Assembly: GCF_000482485.1 (NCBI RefSeq)
Contig: NZ_AXVK01000026.1
Location: 62,001-126,000, forward strand
DNA length: 64,000 nt
Direction of reading: 5' to 3'
Source of the DNA: Paucisalibacillus globulus DSM 18846
Lineage (GTDB): Bacteria; Bacillota; Bacilli; Bacillales; Amphibacillaceae
Shown: positions 55,636-64,000 of the stretch, one piece after another
Layout of the letters: each line of letters starts with the position of its first letter
Numbering within the stretch: position 1 is the stretch's first letter
Made by a program: the position numbers and the translations under genes
Notes under the pieces: model-generated
Told to the model about the DNA's origin: nothing
What the model saw: only the letters and a program-made list of their open reading frames with translations
Databases searched by the model: none

Positions 55636-56435
55636 TCAATCCCCTCTATGCTTTGTTTCACATCATTGGTAGTTATTTCTTCTATTTTTCCACTTTTCAC
55701 TTTAATAACCCGGTCAGCAATAGGGGCGATGGCAGCATTATGGGTAATCAGAACAATACATTTTTTCGTTTCCTCGTTTACATCTTGTAGTAACTTTAAT
55801 ACCGATTTACTAGTCTTATAATCTAATGCACCGGTCGGCTCATCACAAAGTAACAGTAATGGATTTTTCGTAACCGCTCTTGCTATGGCAACTCTTTGCT
55901 GTTCACCTCCAGACAGTTGGGAAGGAAAGTTGTTTAAACGTTCACTAAGTCCAACTTTGTCCAATATATCATTTGCGTCCAAATGGTTTTTACACACCTC
56001 TGAGGCAAATTCTACATTTTCTAGTGCTGTCAAATTAGGAATAAGATTATAAAATTGAAAGACAAACCCTACATCCTCCGCCCGAAATGTTGTTAATTTA
56101 TTTTCATTATATTGAGTAATGTTATTTCCATGAACAATTACTTCTCCCGAGGAGACAACGTCCATACCGCCAAGGATATTTAAAATAGTACTTTTACCAG
56201 CACCACTTGCTCCTAGTATGACGACGAATTCTCCCTCATATATTGAAAAATCTACCCCATCTAAGGCTTTGATAGTCACGTCACCAAGTTGGTATTCTTT
56301 TGTTACATTTTTGAACTCGATTAATTTCTTCTTTTCCACTTCAGCATCTCCCAGTTTAGTAGAATTGTTACTTTCCATTCGTGTAGCCTCATTACGTACG
56401 TCCTGTTTAATTTTCACTTTTATACTCATATTCAC
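55629..56435 (-). CDS. ABC transporter ATP-binding protein (MacB/LolD type)
   Basis: 268 residues. Walker [11 protein letters not shown]-loop [12 protein letters not shown], signature [14 protein letters not shown], Walker [14 protein letters not shown] and switch His in [10 protein letters not shown]. The first 35 residues are a hydrophilic extension before the usual [13 protein letters not shown] start. GTG at 56435 or ATG two codons later; AAAGGG favours the GTG. It powers the FtsX-like permease encoded immediately downstream. Confidence 0.93.
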   Translation of the reverse strand: MNMSIKVKIKQDVRNEATRMESNNSTKLGDAEVEKKKLIEFKNVTKEYQLGDVTIKALDGVDFSIYEGEFVVILGASGAGKSTILNILGGMDVVSSGEVIVHGNNITQYNENKLTTFRAEDVGFVFQFYNLIPNLTALENVEFASEVCKNHLDANDILDKVGLSERLNNFPSQLSGGEQQRVAIARAVTKNPLLLLCDEPTGALDYKTSKSVLKLLQDVNEETKKCIVLITHNAAIAPIADRVIKVKSGKIEEITTNDVKQSIEGIEW

Positions 56436-56494
56436 TCAAACCCTTTTCCGTAACTACCAACTTTTAACGGAGTTACTTAAATTAGTCACCGCTT

Positions 56495-56590
56495 TTAGAA
56501 AAACTCGCATTCGCTCGTCTTTTAACGAATGTGTTAGTTTTACTATACGTGCGGAAAGTTTTTATACTTTCCTATCTACTAAGAAAGAAA
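56495..56590. repeat. TTAGAAAAACTCGC-family repeat, copy 4, inside the biosynthetic cluster
   Basis: TTAGAAAAACTCGCATTCG... then TAACGAATGTGTTAGTTTT, GCGGAAAGTTTTTATACTTTCC and CTACTAAGAAAG; the most complete copy. It sits in the 270-bp gap between the PKS and the ABC ATPase genes, the largest gap in the cluster. Confidence 0.8.
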
Positions 56591-56706
56591 AGTGGAATAG
56601 TGTAATCTTTCTATTCCACCCTATTAATAAACCCGTATTTGACTATTCATATGGCAAGATGTAATCACTTAAAAAAATATAGGTATTATCTTAGCTATTC
56701 TGTTTT

Positions 56707-59700
56707 TTAATCAATTAGAGAATTAATTTCTAACAATAAATCCTCTACTGATTCGTCTTCATCTTTTTTCTTTTTATTGTCAGAATTAGTTTCTGGAAAC
56801 ATCTGCTTCAAAATATAGTCATTTATACTTACTAGTGTTGGATAGTTATAGAAAACGGAAATATCGATATCTACTTTTGTTAATTTAGTAATTTCTGTTT
56901 TCATAGAAAAAATCATTAACGAATCGGCACCCTGTTCCGTGATTGGTATATCCACCTGAATGGATTCGTCATCCGTGTATCCTAATATAGTTGAAATGAC
57001 AGATTTTAATCTGGCAAGTAAAAATTCATGTCTTTCCTCATGGTTTAATTTCTCAAGCTCCACGGAAATACGCATTGCTTGTTCCACATTATTCGCTTTT
57101 GTCCTCACTTCCGCACTGTTTGTCGTGACCTTGGATAAGAAATTGGACACTTCCAAATGGTCTGTTTTTTCATTAAGAAGGTTCCAGTTGATATCAGCTG
57201 CCATTACATATGGTTTACTGACATGGAATAATTGTTCCATCACCTTTTCACAGCGGTCCAATGGTAGTGCAAATATACCTCTTGTAGCTATTCTTTTCAG
57301 ATTTTCTTGATCACTAGCAGCCATACCCATATCAGCCCACGGCCCCCAACAAATGGATAGAGCTGGTAAATTCATACTTTTTCTATACTCCGCTAATGCA
57401 TTTAGCATGTAATTAGCTGCTGCATAATTGGATTGCCCAATATTTCCAATTAACGACGCTATGGATGACATCATAATAAAGAAATCTAATGGGTAACCAG
57501 AAAATGCGTGATGTAAGTTTATTGCTCCTAATACTTTTCCGGAGAACACCTTTTCAAAGTTTTCCCAATCCTGGTCTGCTATCATTTTGTCGCTTAATGT
57601 ACCAGCTGCATGTATGATTCCTTTAACTGGTGGCAACGTCGGATCGATTAAATCATCTACCTGAAATGGAGCACTAACATCAATTTGTTTTACGACGACA
57701 TGGACATTTTCCTTAGTCCATTGCTCTATTTTTTCCAATGTTTCCCCGGTAGCACCCTTTCGCGAAAGAAGGATAAGGTTTTTTGCGCCATTGTTGATTA
57801 AAAACTCTGCATAAGTTAGACCAATTCCTCCTGTACCACCACTAATGACATAGGAAGCATCCGATTGGATTGTAAAGGCTTCTTTCTGACTTTCTACCTT
57901 ATACTTCTCTAATCTCGGTACGAGGCGTTTATGATTTTCCAGCAATACGACTTGCTCATTACTCAATTCATTTAATTCTGTAATAAGGTAGTCCATATCT
58001 AGCTCTTCATATCCTGCACAATGGTCTATAATACCGCCCCAAAGTGCCGGATATTCCAAACGAATTACATTTGCAAATCCCCAAAGCATGGATTGAACCA
58101 CATCCATATCTTCATTGGATAGACCCAGAGCATGTTGGGTTACAATCCACATTTGAAGTACATCAGAAACTGATAATTCACTGATTGCTTGGATGATATG
58201 CAGCACATCTGAATTAGATTTTTCAATGGCTTGAGTTACGATCTCCCCAGGAATATTTTCTAGTTTCTCGGTATTCTTTGCCGGAATATATAAGAGTTTA
58301 TACTTCTTTCCAGATTCTTTATCCACTAATGACGCAACAAGTTGCTTGATTTTCTCCTTACTATTTAACTCGCTTAACTTTTCGACGGATACAACCGTAT
58401 AATTGCATCCATGAAAACCTAGACGATCACTTAATGCATCAGCTAATCGATCATTTCCGGAAAGTAAGAGATAGTGTTGGTCTGCTTTCACCTGATTAGA
58501 GAAAGGTTCTGTTTTCTTTGTTTCCTTCCACTGCACATCATAAAGCAAACTGCTAGCATCTCCTTCAAGTCCCTTTAAAATGGTTCTTCGATCTGTTAGC
58601 ACGGCTAGGAGGTTCTGAATCTCCATAACGATTTCGCCTTTTTCATTATAAACTTCGATATTACCTAATACTCCATCCTTCTGTGAATTATCAGCCGTAA
58701 CATGGCACCATAGGGTTTTCGCTTCTCTGTAATAATAAATGACTTTACCTATTGAAATAGGAATCGCTGTTTTAAAAGCATAACTTTCAGTATCCGAATT
58801 CATTTTTACAGATAGTTCAGAGACAGCAAGCAACGACTGTAATATAGAATCGACAGTACCCGGATAGATTTCATATTTCTCATCGACAGGTAATTCATCC
58901 CAAGGGTCAATACGGCAGACGCCACCTTTATTATTATTCCAAACCTTTGTTATTCTTGTGAAACCACTGCCTAAATTAAATCCATACTTACTCATGACAT
59001 CGTACACGGTATAGCCGGATTGGTTTTCAGGATACATCTTTTCTAGTTCAGAAATTGCTACTGTTTTGTTTTCATTATATTCATTATTCGTTTCGTTAAG
59101 CCTCGCTTTACAGTGTTCACTCCAGTTCTCATTCACTGTTTCATCCATACTCATAAGGCTGAAATCGATTGTTTCATCAGCGACATTCTTAAACACATAC
59201 TGAACCGTTCGCTGCTCATCCTTGCCAGTAATGATAGGCTTATAAAATTCAACATTTTCAATGGACAGTGGCTTGCTACCTCTAAAATCTTTCGTCTTTA
59301 AAAATAACATCGATAAATGAGCAGCAGCCGGAGCAATGGCATGATCAAAAATAATATGTTCCTTCATGAAATATGGGTAAGAACTATTAAACGTATTTTG
59401 ATAAATGAATGTATCCTTTAATAACGGAGTGACTATCTTTTGTCCTAAAATACTATGTTGTGTACGATTGTTATTTTCTCTTAACTGATGGTTAGGTTTT
59501 AGCCAATAGGACTTCTTATCATAAGCATATGTTGGCAATTGTACTTTGCGGTGCTTGTCATTGTATAACTTCTTCCATTTTATAGGGAAACCGTTACAAT
59601 AAAGCTCACCCACACAAGAAAATAATTGGGCTACATTATTTGTTTTTCTGTCCATAGAGGATAGAATGCTTGTATCGTCCCCAAGTGTAAGTTTTCCTAA

Positions 59701-62445
59701 AAGACTTAGAACTTTTGCAGAACCAATTTCTAAACAAACGACATTACCTTTCTCCTTCAAACATTCCATTCCTTGATGGAAATCAACTGTATCTGTAATA
59801 TGCTTCGACCAGTATTCTGCATCAAGGATTTCATCTTCTCTAACAGTACGGCCTAGTTTGGTGGAAATAAACTCCACCCGGCTAGTTTTGAACGATATGG
59901 AGGAGGCAATTGCATGAAACTCATTAACAATCGGAACCATCATTTTCGAATGAAAGGCATGAGAAACATGCAAGGCATTCGCTTTTATTTTTCTTCGTTT
60001 TGCCTCAGCTATAATACTTTCTATTGCATCCTTTTCTCCGGATACAACAATATTGTTCAATGAATTAATCACTGCTATAGATACTTGATGCTCAAAACCT
60101 TGTATTAAATCCTCTACCCGTTCCTTGTTCGCGAATATGGATACCATACTACCGCCTGGCAAAGAAGCCATTAATGTTGCTCGGGTAGCTAGAAGCCTTA
60201 CTGCATCCTCCAACGTCAGTATATCTGCTCTAACCGCAGCAGCATATTCACCAATACTATGACCAATCACAATATCTGGCCTGATATTTAAATCATCCCA
60301 TAATTGATCCAATGCATATTCTATACTGAAAATTAACGGTTGAGCTAGACCAGTATTCGCAATAAATTCATCACCAAATGAACCACTATAAATAAGTTCC
60401 GTTAATGACTGGTCTAAATATGGCATAAAAAGAGTACTACATGTATCAAATGCAGACCGGAATACCTTGAATTTAGTGTATAGCTCTTTCCCCATGCCAA
60501 CATACTGAGAACCTTGACCAGAATACATAAATACTAATTTAGGTAAACCAACTTGATTGGTTTCCTCAAAAACACCATCAGAGTCAAGCTTATTGACATA
60601 AGCATCTAAATTCTGAATCAAGTCATTCCTACTATCTCCAGTAATCACTACACGCTTACTAAAGTCACTTTTATATGAATTATTTGTATAAGTTATATTG
60701 TCCAAGGATAGTTGCGGATTTTCTTTTATAAAATTCAAACTATTTAACCCATTAGTTTCCAATGCATGACTTGTTTTTCCAGTTAATTTCAAGATATACC
60801 CTGACTCCAAATCCGAAAGAGATGCCGTTTCTTCATCGACTTGGTTATCTGATTCTGTAAGTATAATATGTGCATTAGAACCACCAAATCCAAATCCATT
60901 GATACCTGCTCGTTTAATCGGATCAGTCCACTTCATATTTTGATTGACAACATGAATGGAACTTTTTTCCCAATCTATGAATGGGTTCGGTGTATTGAAA
61001 TTCAAGTTAGCAGGAATTGTAGAATGTTTAAAACCTAATAACACCTTGATGATACTCGCTATACCAGCAGCTGCTTCTAAATGTCCAATATTGGATTTTA
61101 CAGAACCTATTTTTAGCTGGTCTTCTTGATTTCTTAACTTTCCATAGCTATTAATTACCGCATTTACTTCAATTGGGTCCCCTAGCTTTGTACCTGTCCC
61201 ATGCATTTCTATATAACCAATATCCTTTTCATTCAGCCCAGCATCTTTCAATGCCTTCTTAATTAATTTTTCTTGCGATGCTCCATTTGGTGCCGTCAAG
61301 CCATTACTTTTTCCATCTTGATTGACTGCACTACCAGAAACAATTCCTAATATCGAATCATGGTCTGCTTTTGCCTCTTCTGTACGCTTGAGAATGAGAA
61401 CACCACCACCTTCAGACCGGCTATAGCCATCGGCTGCCTCATCGAAGGTTTTACAATGCCCATCCGTTGAAATTGCTTCGATTTTGGAAAAGCATACGTG
61501 AACGGAAGGGGAAATCATTAAATTCACACCTGCTACAATAGCTAAATCTATTTCATGGTTTTGCAGTGCCTTACATGCAAGGTGCATTGCAGTAAGAGAA
61601 GAGGAGCAAGCGGTATCCACACTCATGCTTGGGCCTTCAAAACCAAATGTATACGATAACCTTCCACAGGCAGTACTAAATGTTGTACCAGTTAATGAGT
61701 AAGCATCAATCTTATGTAAATCACCTGATTTATAATGGGCTAAGGAATATTCTTCTCCAGCAATACCAACGTATACTCCTGTATTACTACCTTTGTAATC
61801 AAAAACATTCAATCCAGCAGATTCAAATGCTTCCCATGTTAGTTCCAGTAGTAAGCGCTGTTGAGGGTCCAACGATTGAGCTTCCTTAGGAGATATATTA
61901 AAAAATGCAGCATCGAATTCATCAATGGGCACATTTAGAAATCCTCCCTTTTTGGTATACATCTTTCCTGATTCTTTTTTATTTTCACTATAATACTCGT
62001 CTATGTCCCATCTACTTTCAGGAACCGTTGAGATACCATCGACATTTCTAATGAGATTATCCCAATATCGATCTGGATTATTGGCTCCACCTGGAAACCT
62101 ACAGCTCATACCGATAATTCCAACAGTGTCTCTGGTTTTTGATTGTTCGTTTTGTTCGTTTAACTCATCATCAGCTTCTACGGGGTCTGACAATAATGTA
62201 TATAGATATTCGGAATACGAATGGACTGTGGAATTTTCAAAAACAGATGTTACTGGAACCTCACAATTAAACTCCTTTTCTAACCGCTTAATAAAAAATG
62301 GAACATCCAATGACTCCATCCCTAACTCGATAAATGGAAGGTCATTGTTAATGTCATCTACATCTAAAACTTCTTTAATAATTTCCGTAATACTATTCGT
62401 AAAATCCTCTTTACGATTTACATATTCTCCATTCACCTTCACCAC
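56707..62445 (-). CDS. Type I PKS: ACP-KS-AT-DH-KR-ACP
   Basis: 1912 residues from a GTG preceded by GAGGGGGAG. N-terminal ACP (LGMESLD, modified Ser at 45), KS (about 106-540; Cys near 280 in VDTACSSSL; HGTGTKLGDP; SNIGHLEAAAG), AT (about 630-930; GHSIGEYAAA; HAFHS motif of malonyl type), a divergent DH (about 1015-1290; DHAIAPAAAH replaces HxxxGxxxxP, but the catalytic Asp is in PGTVDSILQ), KR (about 1480-1660; GGTGGIG; SSIAS; GQSNYAAAN) and a C-terminal ACP (GADSLM). Product state is beta-hydroxy or, if the DH works, an alkene. The front ACP may receive a starter, possibly from FkbH encoded next to it. Confidence 0.9.
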   Translation of the reverse strand: MVKVNGEYVNRKEDFTNSITEIIKEVLDVDDINNDLPFIELGMESLDVPFFIKRLEKEFNCEVPVTSVFENSTVHSYSEYLYTLLSDPVEADDELNEQNEQSKTRDTVGIIGMSCRFPGGANNPDRYWDNLIRNVDGISTVPESRWDIDEYYSENKKESGKMYTKKGGFLNVPIDEFDAAFFNISPKEAQSLDPQQRLLLELTWEAFESAGLNVFDYKGSNTGVYVGIAGEEYSLAHYKSGDLHKIDAYSLTGTTFSTACGRLSYTFGFEGPSMSVDTACSSSLTAMHLACKALQNHEIDLAIVAGVNLMISPSVHVCFSKIEAISTDGHCKTFDEAADGYSRSEGGGVLILKRTEEAKADHDSILGIVSGSAVNQDGKSNGLTAPNGASQEKLIKKALKDAGLNEKDIGYIEMHGTGTKLGDPIEVNAVINSYGKLRNQEDQLKIGSVKSNIGHLEAAAGIASIIKVLLGFKHSTIPANLNFNTPNPFIDWEKSSIHVVNQNMKWTDPIKRAGINGFGFGGSNAHIILTESDNQVDEETASLSDLESGYILKLTGKTSHALETNGLNSLNFIKENPQLSLDNITYTNNSYKSDFSKRVVITGDSRNDLIQNLDAYVNKLDSDGVFEETNQVGLPKLVFMYSGQGSQYVGMGKELYTKFKVFRSAFDTCSTLFMPYLDQSLTELIYSGSFGDEFIANTGLAQPLIFSIEYALDQLWDDLNIRPDIVIGHSIGEYAAAVRADILTLEDAVRLLATRATLMASLPGGSMVSIFANKERVEDLIQGFEHQVSIAVINSLNNIVVSGEKDAIESIIAEAKRRKIKANALHVSHAFHSKMMVPIVNEFHAIASSISFKTSRVEFISTKLGRTVREDEILDAEYWSKHITDTVDFHQGMECLKEKGNVVCLEIGSAKVLSLLGKLTLGDDTSILSSMDRKTNNVAQLFSCVGELYCNGFPIKWKKLYNDKHRKVQLPTYAYDKKSYWLKPNHQLRENNNRTQHSILGQKIVTPLLKDTFIYQNTFNSSYPYFMKEHIIFDHAIAPAAAHLSMLFLKTKDFRGSKPLSIENVEFYKPIITGKDEQRTVQYVFKNVADETIDFSLMSMDETVNENWSEHCKARLNETNNEYNENKTVAISELEKMYPENQSGYTVYDVMSKYGFNLGSGFTRITKVWNNNKGGVCRIDPWDELPVDEKYEIYPGTVDSILQSLLAVSELSVKMNSDTESYAFKTAIPISIGKVIYYYREAKTLWCHVTADNSQKDGVLGNIEVYNEKGEIVMEIQNLLAVLTDRRTILKGLEGDASSLLYDVQWKETKKTEPFSNQVKADQHYLLLSGNDRLADALSDRLGFHGCNYTVVSVEKLSELNSKEKIKQLVASLVDKESGKKYKLLYIPAKNTEKLENIPGEIVTQAIEKSNSDVLHIIQAISELSVSDVLQMWIVTQHALGLSNEDMDVVQSMLWGFANVIRLEYPALWGGIIDHCAGYEELDMDYLITELNELSNEQVVLLENHKRLVPRLEKYKVESQKEAFTIQSDASYVISGGTGGIGLTYAEFLINNGAKNLILLSRKGATGETLEKIEQWTKENVHVVVKQIDVSAPFQVDDLIDPTLPPVKGIIHAAGTLSDKMIADQDWENFEKVFSGKVLGAINLHHAFSGYPLDFFIMMSSIASLIGNIGQSNYAAANYMLNALAEYRKSMNLPALSICWGPWADMGMAASDQENLKRIATRGIFALPLDRCEKVMEQLFHVSKPYVMAADINWNLLNEKTDHLEVSNFLSKVTTNSAEVRTKANNVEQAMRISVELEKLNHEERHEFLLARLKSVISTILGYTDDESIQVDIPITEQGADSLMIFSMKTEITKLTKVDIDISVFYNYPTLVSINDYILKQMFPETNSDNKKKKDEDESVEDLLLEINSLID

Positions 62446-62464
62446 TACTCCCCCTCGTACTAAA

Positions 62465-63505
62465 TTAAATGGCTACATTCACTTCAATGTACTCCGGAAT
62501 CTTCCTGTAATCTTTATTCTGGTACTCTAATAAAACGACATCATTTACTTTTTCAAGTTCAGTGAATCCGGAAAACTTATACGTAACATACATCATTCTA
62601 TTTCTGTCAGTTGGTATAAATTCTGCTATTAATGTAACGTTATTCTCCAAGGACATATTAATCAATTTATACAAAATTACTGAACCAATACCTCTGGACA
62701 TGATCCTACAGGACAAAATTAATAATTTTAATCTCCAATTATCTTTACTTTTTTCTATTAAAACGAGCCCAATTTTCCCATATGAACCATAGACATCCGA
62801 AAGATCAGCTACTAATAATTTATGGTTTTCAGATTTCGTAAAGGCATACAGTTCCTCGATTGAATACGTGTAGCCAGTTGCATTCAACTGATTGGTACGC
62901 AGTGTCAGTTCTCTCGCCCTTTCTAAATCATCAAATGTGGCATCGGAAAGCGTTAATTTCATATGTAATGTTTTCAAAAACTCTTCATTCGGCCCATCAA
63001 ACCGACTCTCGTCTTCATTACGTCTGATATCATCCATATAAATTTTCCTGCGATTTCTAGCTTCCTCTGTTACAATCTTTGGATTTAGCTCTGGTTTATC
63101 TAGTAGACTTTCAATATCTAGCGCATCGATACATAGAACCTCTGGTAATTCATAATTTATTTCATCTCGTTCAAATACTTGATCATCAATAAATGCGAGC
63201 GTATCTATTCCTATATTGATCAACCTAGCAATTTTAGAAAGAGAAGTTGATTTTTTACCCCAATTAATTTGTGGGAAAATAAAATATTCATCAATACCAA
63301 ATTCTTTTAATTTGCTCATGGCAAAATCGTAATCATTTTTACTTGAAACCGATTGTAATATCCCACGTTCATCCAATGTTTTTATAATAGGAATGATGTT
63401 GTTTTTAAGTGTTACGGATTCCTCTGTGAGCACCCCATCCCACACTGTATTGTCCAAATCCCAAACAACACATTTAATCCTCCGTACTTTCGTTTGCACA
63501 GCCAT
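62465..63505 (-). CDS. FkbH-like HAD protein, glyceryl-ACP forming enzyme
   Basis: 346 residues, the usual FkbH length. N-terminal HAD domain with VVWDLDNTVWDG (nucleophile Asp), SVSSKNDYD and FIDDQVFERDE; C-terminal GNAT-like half (SDVYGSYGKIGLVLIE; LLILSCRIMSRGIG). FkbH-type enzymes take 1,3-bisphosphoglycerate, dephosphorylate it and load glyceryl on an ACP, either for methoxy/hydroxymalonyl-ACP or for a starter unit. It lies 4 bp after the dehydrogenase gene and 19 bp before the PKS. GGAGGTAGAAA precedes the ATG. Confidence 0.92.
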   Translation of the reverse strand: MAVQTKVRRIKCVVWDLDNTVWDGVLTEESVTLKNNIIPIIKTLDERGILQSVSSKNDYDFAMSKLKEFGIDEYFIFPQINWGKKSTSLSKIARLINIGIDTLAFIDDQVFERDEINYELPEVLCIDALDIESLLDKPELNPKIVTEEARNRRKIYMDDIRRNEDESRFDGPNEEFLKTLHMKLTLSDATFDDLERARELTLRTNQLNATGYTYSIEELYAFTKSENHKLLVADLSDVYGSYGKIGLVLIEKSKDNWRLKLLILSCRIMSRGIGSVILYKLINMSLENNVTLIAEFIPTDRNRMMYVTYKFSGFTELEKVNDVVLLEYQNKDYRKIPEYIEVNVAI

Positions 63506-63508
63506 TTT

Positions 63509-64000
63509 CTACCTCCTCAAATTACTAACCTTTTTTATGGAATAATTATAAAATCCTTCTCCAGATTTCTTTCCAAGTCTTCCTTGGTCAACCATCATTC
63601 TCAATAAAGGACAGCATCGAAACTTAGTATCTTGGAAACTTTCATACAAAACATCTAGTGAATCAACAACTGTATCTATGCCAATCAAATCTGCCGTCTC
63701 TAAAGGACCCATCTTATGTCCATAGCATTCTTTAAATATCGCGTCCACCGCTCTAGGATCTGCCACTTGATCTTGCACAACAAATGCAGCCTCATTCATA
63801 AAAAGATGGGATATTCTATTGGAAACAAATCCTGGAAAGTCATTAATAATAATTGCTTTTTTGTTAATTGAAGCTAATAATTCCACTGTTCTTTTTATGG
63901 TTGTTTCTGATGTGTGATACCCTTTAATAACTTCTACAGATGGTTTTAATGGGACTGGATTCATGTAATGTGTTCCAATTACATTCTCGGGATATTGAAT
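63509..64000 (-). CDS. 3-hydroxyacyl-CoA dehydrogenase family protein, N-terminus beyond the window
   Basis: Partial gene that runs off the right edge. The frame stays open through position 64000 (YPENVIGTHYMNPVPLKPSV across the first in-frame Met), so the Met at 63964 is internal. The visible part has the HBDH hinge GTHYMNPVP, the 3HCDH C-terminal domain (IIINDFPGFVSNRI; DAIFKECYGHKMGPLETADLIGIDTV) and GRLGKKSGEGFYNY. In alkoxymalonyl/hydroxymalonyl pathways (FkbK, ZmaG type) it oxidises glyceryl-ACP at C3. The context with FkbH supports this. Confidence 0.9.
   Translation of the reverse strand: MQYPENVIGTHYMNPVPLKPSVEVIKGYHTSETTIKRTVELLASINKKAIIINDFPGFVSNRISHLFMNEAAFVVQDQVADPRAVDAIFKECYGHKMGPLETADLIGIDTVVDSLDVLYESFQDTKFRCCPLLRMMVDQGRLGKKSGEGFYNYSIKKVSNLRR

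Noticed and set aside
62003-62530. Plus-strand ORF of 175 codons over the PKS start
   Set aside because: Antisense to the PKS ACP/KS region, low-complexity Ser/Thr-rich translation, no ribosome site.
63509-63964. A complete 151-residue dehydrogenase
   Set aside because: The frame continues to the window edge with conserved family residues before the first Met, so the gene is only partial here.
1-64000. CRISPR array, tRNA or rRNA genes
   Set aside because: No regularly spaced repeat-spacer blocks, no cloverleaf with TTC-loop signature and no rRNA sequence were recognised on either strand.

Overview
The window is AT-rich DNA from a low-GC Gram-positive bacterium. Bacillaceae-type Shine-Dalgarno sequences (AGGAGG, GGGGG), several GTG and TTG starts, an LXG toxin, LplB/LplC-like sugar permeases, a fructose-type PTS and McpB-like receptors all point to Bacillaceae. 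A halotolerant genus near Gracilibacillus, Virgibacillus or Oceanobacillus is my guess, not something the sequence proves. Nearly all genes are on the minus strand, so the operons read right to left. No rRNA, tRNA or CRISPR array was found.

Layout. 0-1.3 kb: a short serine recombinase divergent from a small XRE regulator. 1.6-4.3 kb: a polymorphic-toxin operon (LXG toxin with an HHH/HNH-type nuclease tip, a Syd/SUKH-like protein, a colicin-E-type immunity protein). 4.8-5.7 kb: manA. 6.0-6.7 kb: a VapBC-type toxin-antitoxin pair. 6.9-15.5 kb: a MurNAc (cell-wall sugar) uptake and breakdown operon with MurQ, a NamZ-like DUF1343 protein, a CUT1 ABC importer lacking its ATPase, and an unusual metallophosphoesterase. 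16.3-19.8 kb: a chemosensory operon (CheX-like, CheA, CheW, CheY) behind what reads as a cyclic-di-GMP-I riboswitch with its own terminator; two chemoreceptor genes follow (20.0-24.4 kb). 25.2-31.2 kb: a ketose-phosphate PTS operon with kinase, aldolase, HAD phosphatase and an RpiR-type regulator. 31.6-32.3 kb: a YdcF-like membrane protein, the only sizeable plus-strand gene.

32.4-64.0 kb, running off the right edge: a hybrid PKS-NRPS cluster. In transcription order: 3-hydroxyacyl-CoA dehydrogenase (partial), FkbH-like protein, PKS (ACP-KS-AT-DH-KR-ACP), ABC exporter pair, PKS/NRPS (KS-AT-ACP-aminotransferase-C-A-PCP-half E), NRPS (half E-C-A-PCP-E-C-A-PCP-terminal C-like), discrete acyltransferase, FkbJ-like ACP, acyl-CoA dehydrogenase. 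FkbH, the two dehydrogenases and the small ACP form a hydroxymalonyl/methoxymalonyl-ACP-type extender (or glyceryl starter) pathway, placed at both ends of the cluster. The module without a KR is followed by a transaminase, so a beta-amino acyl chain is expected. Pocket residues read by eye suggest Gly, then an aliphatic residue (epimerised), then Phe. There is no thioesterase. The oddest feature is an epimerisation domain cut in half between two proteins, after a module predicted to load achiral glycine.

Between operons lie at least four families of short dispersed palindromic repeats (CCTGTCCCCATGG family; TTAGAAAAACTCGC family; GGGACATAAC family; GCGCAAGCGCCC family), mostly at gene 3' ends or in leaders.
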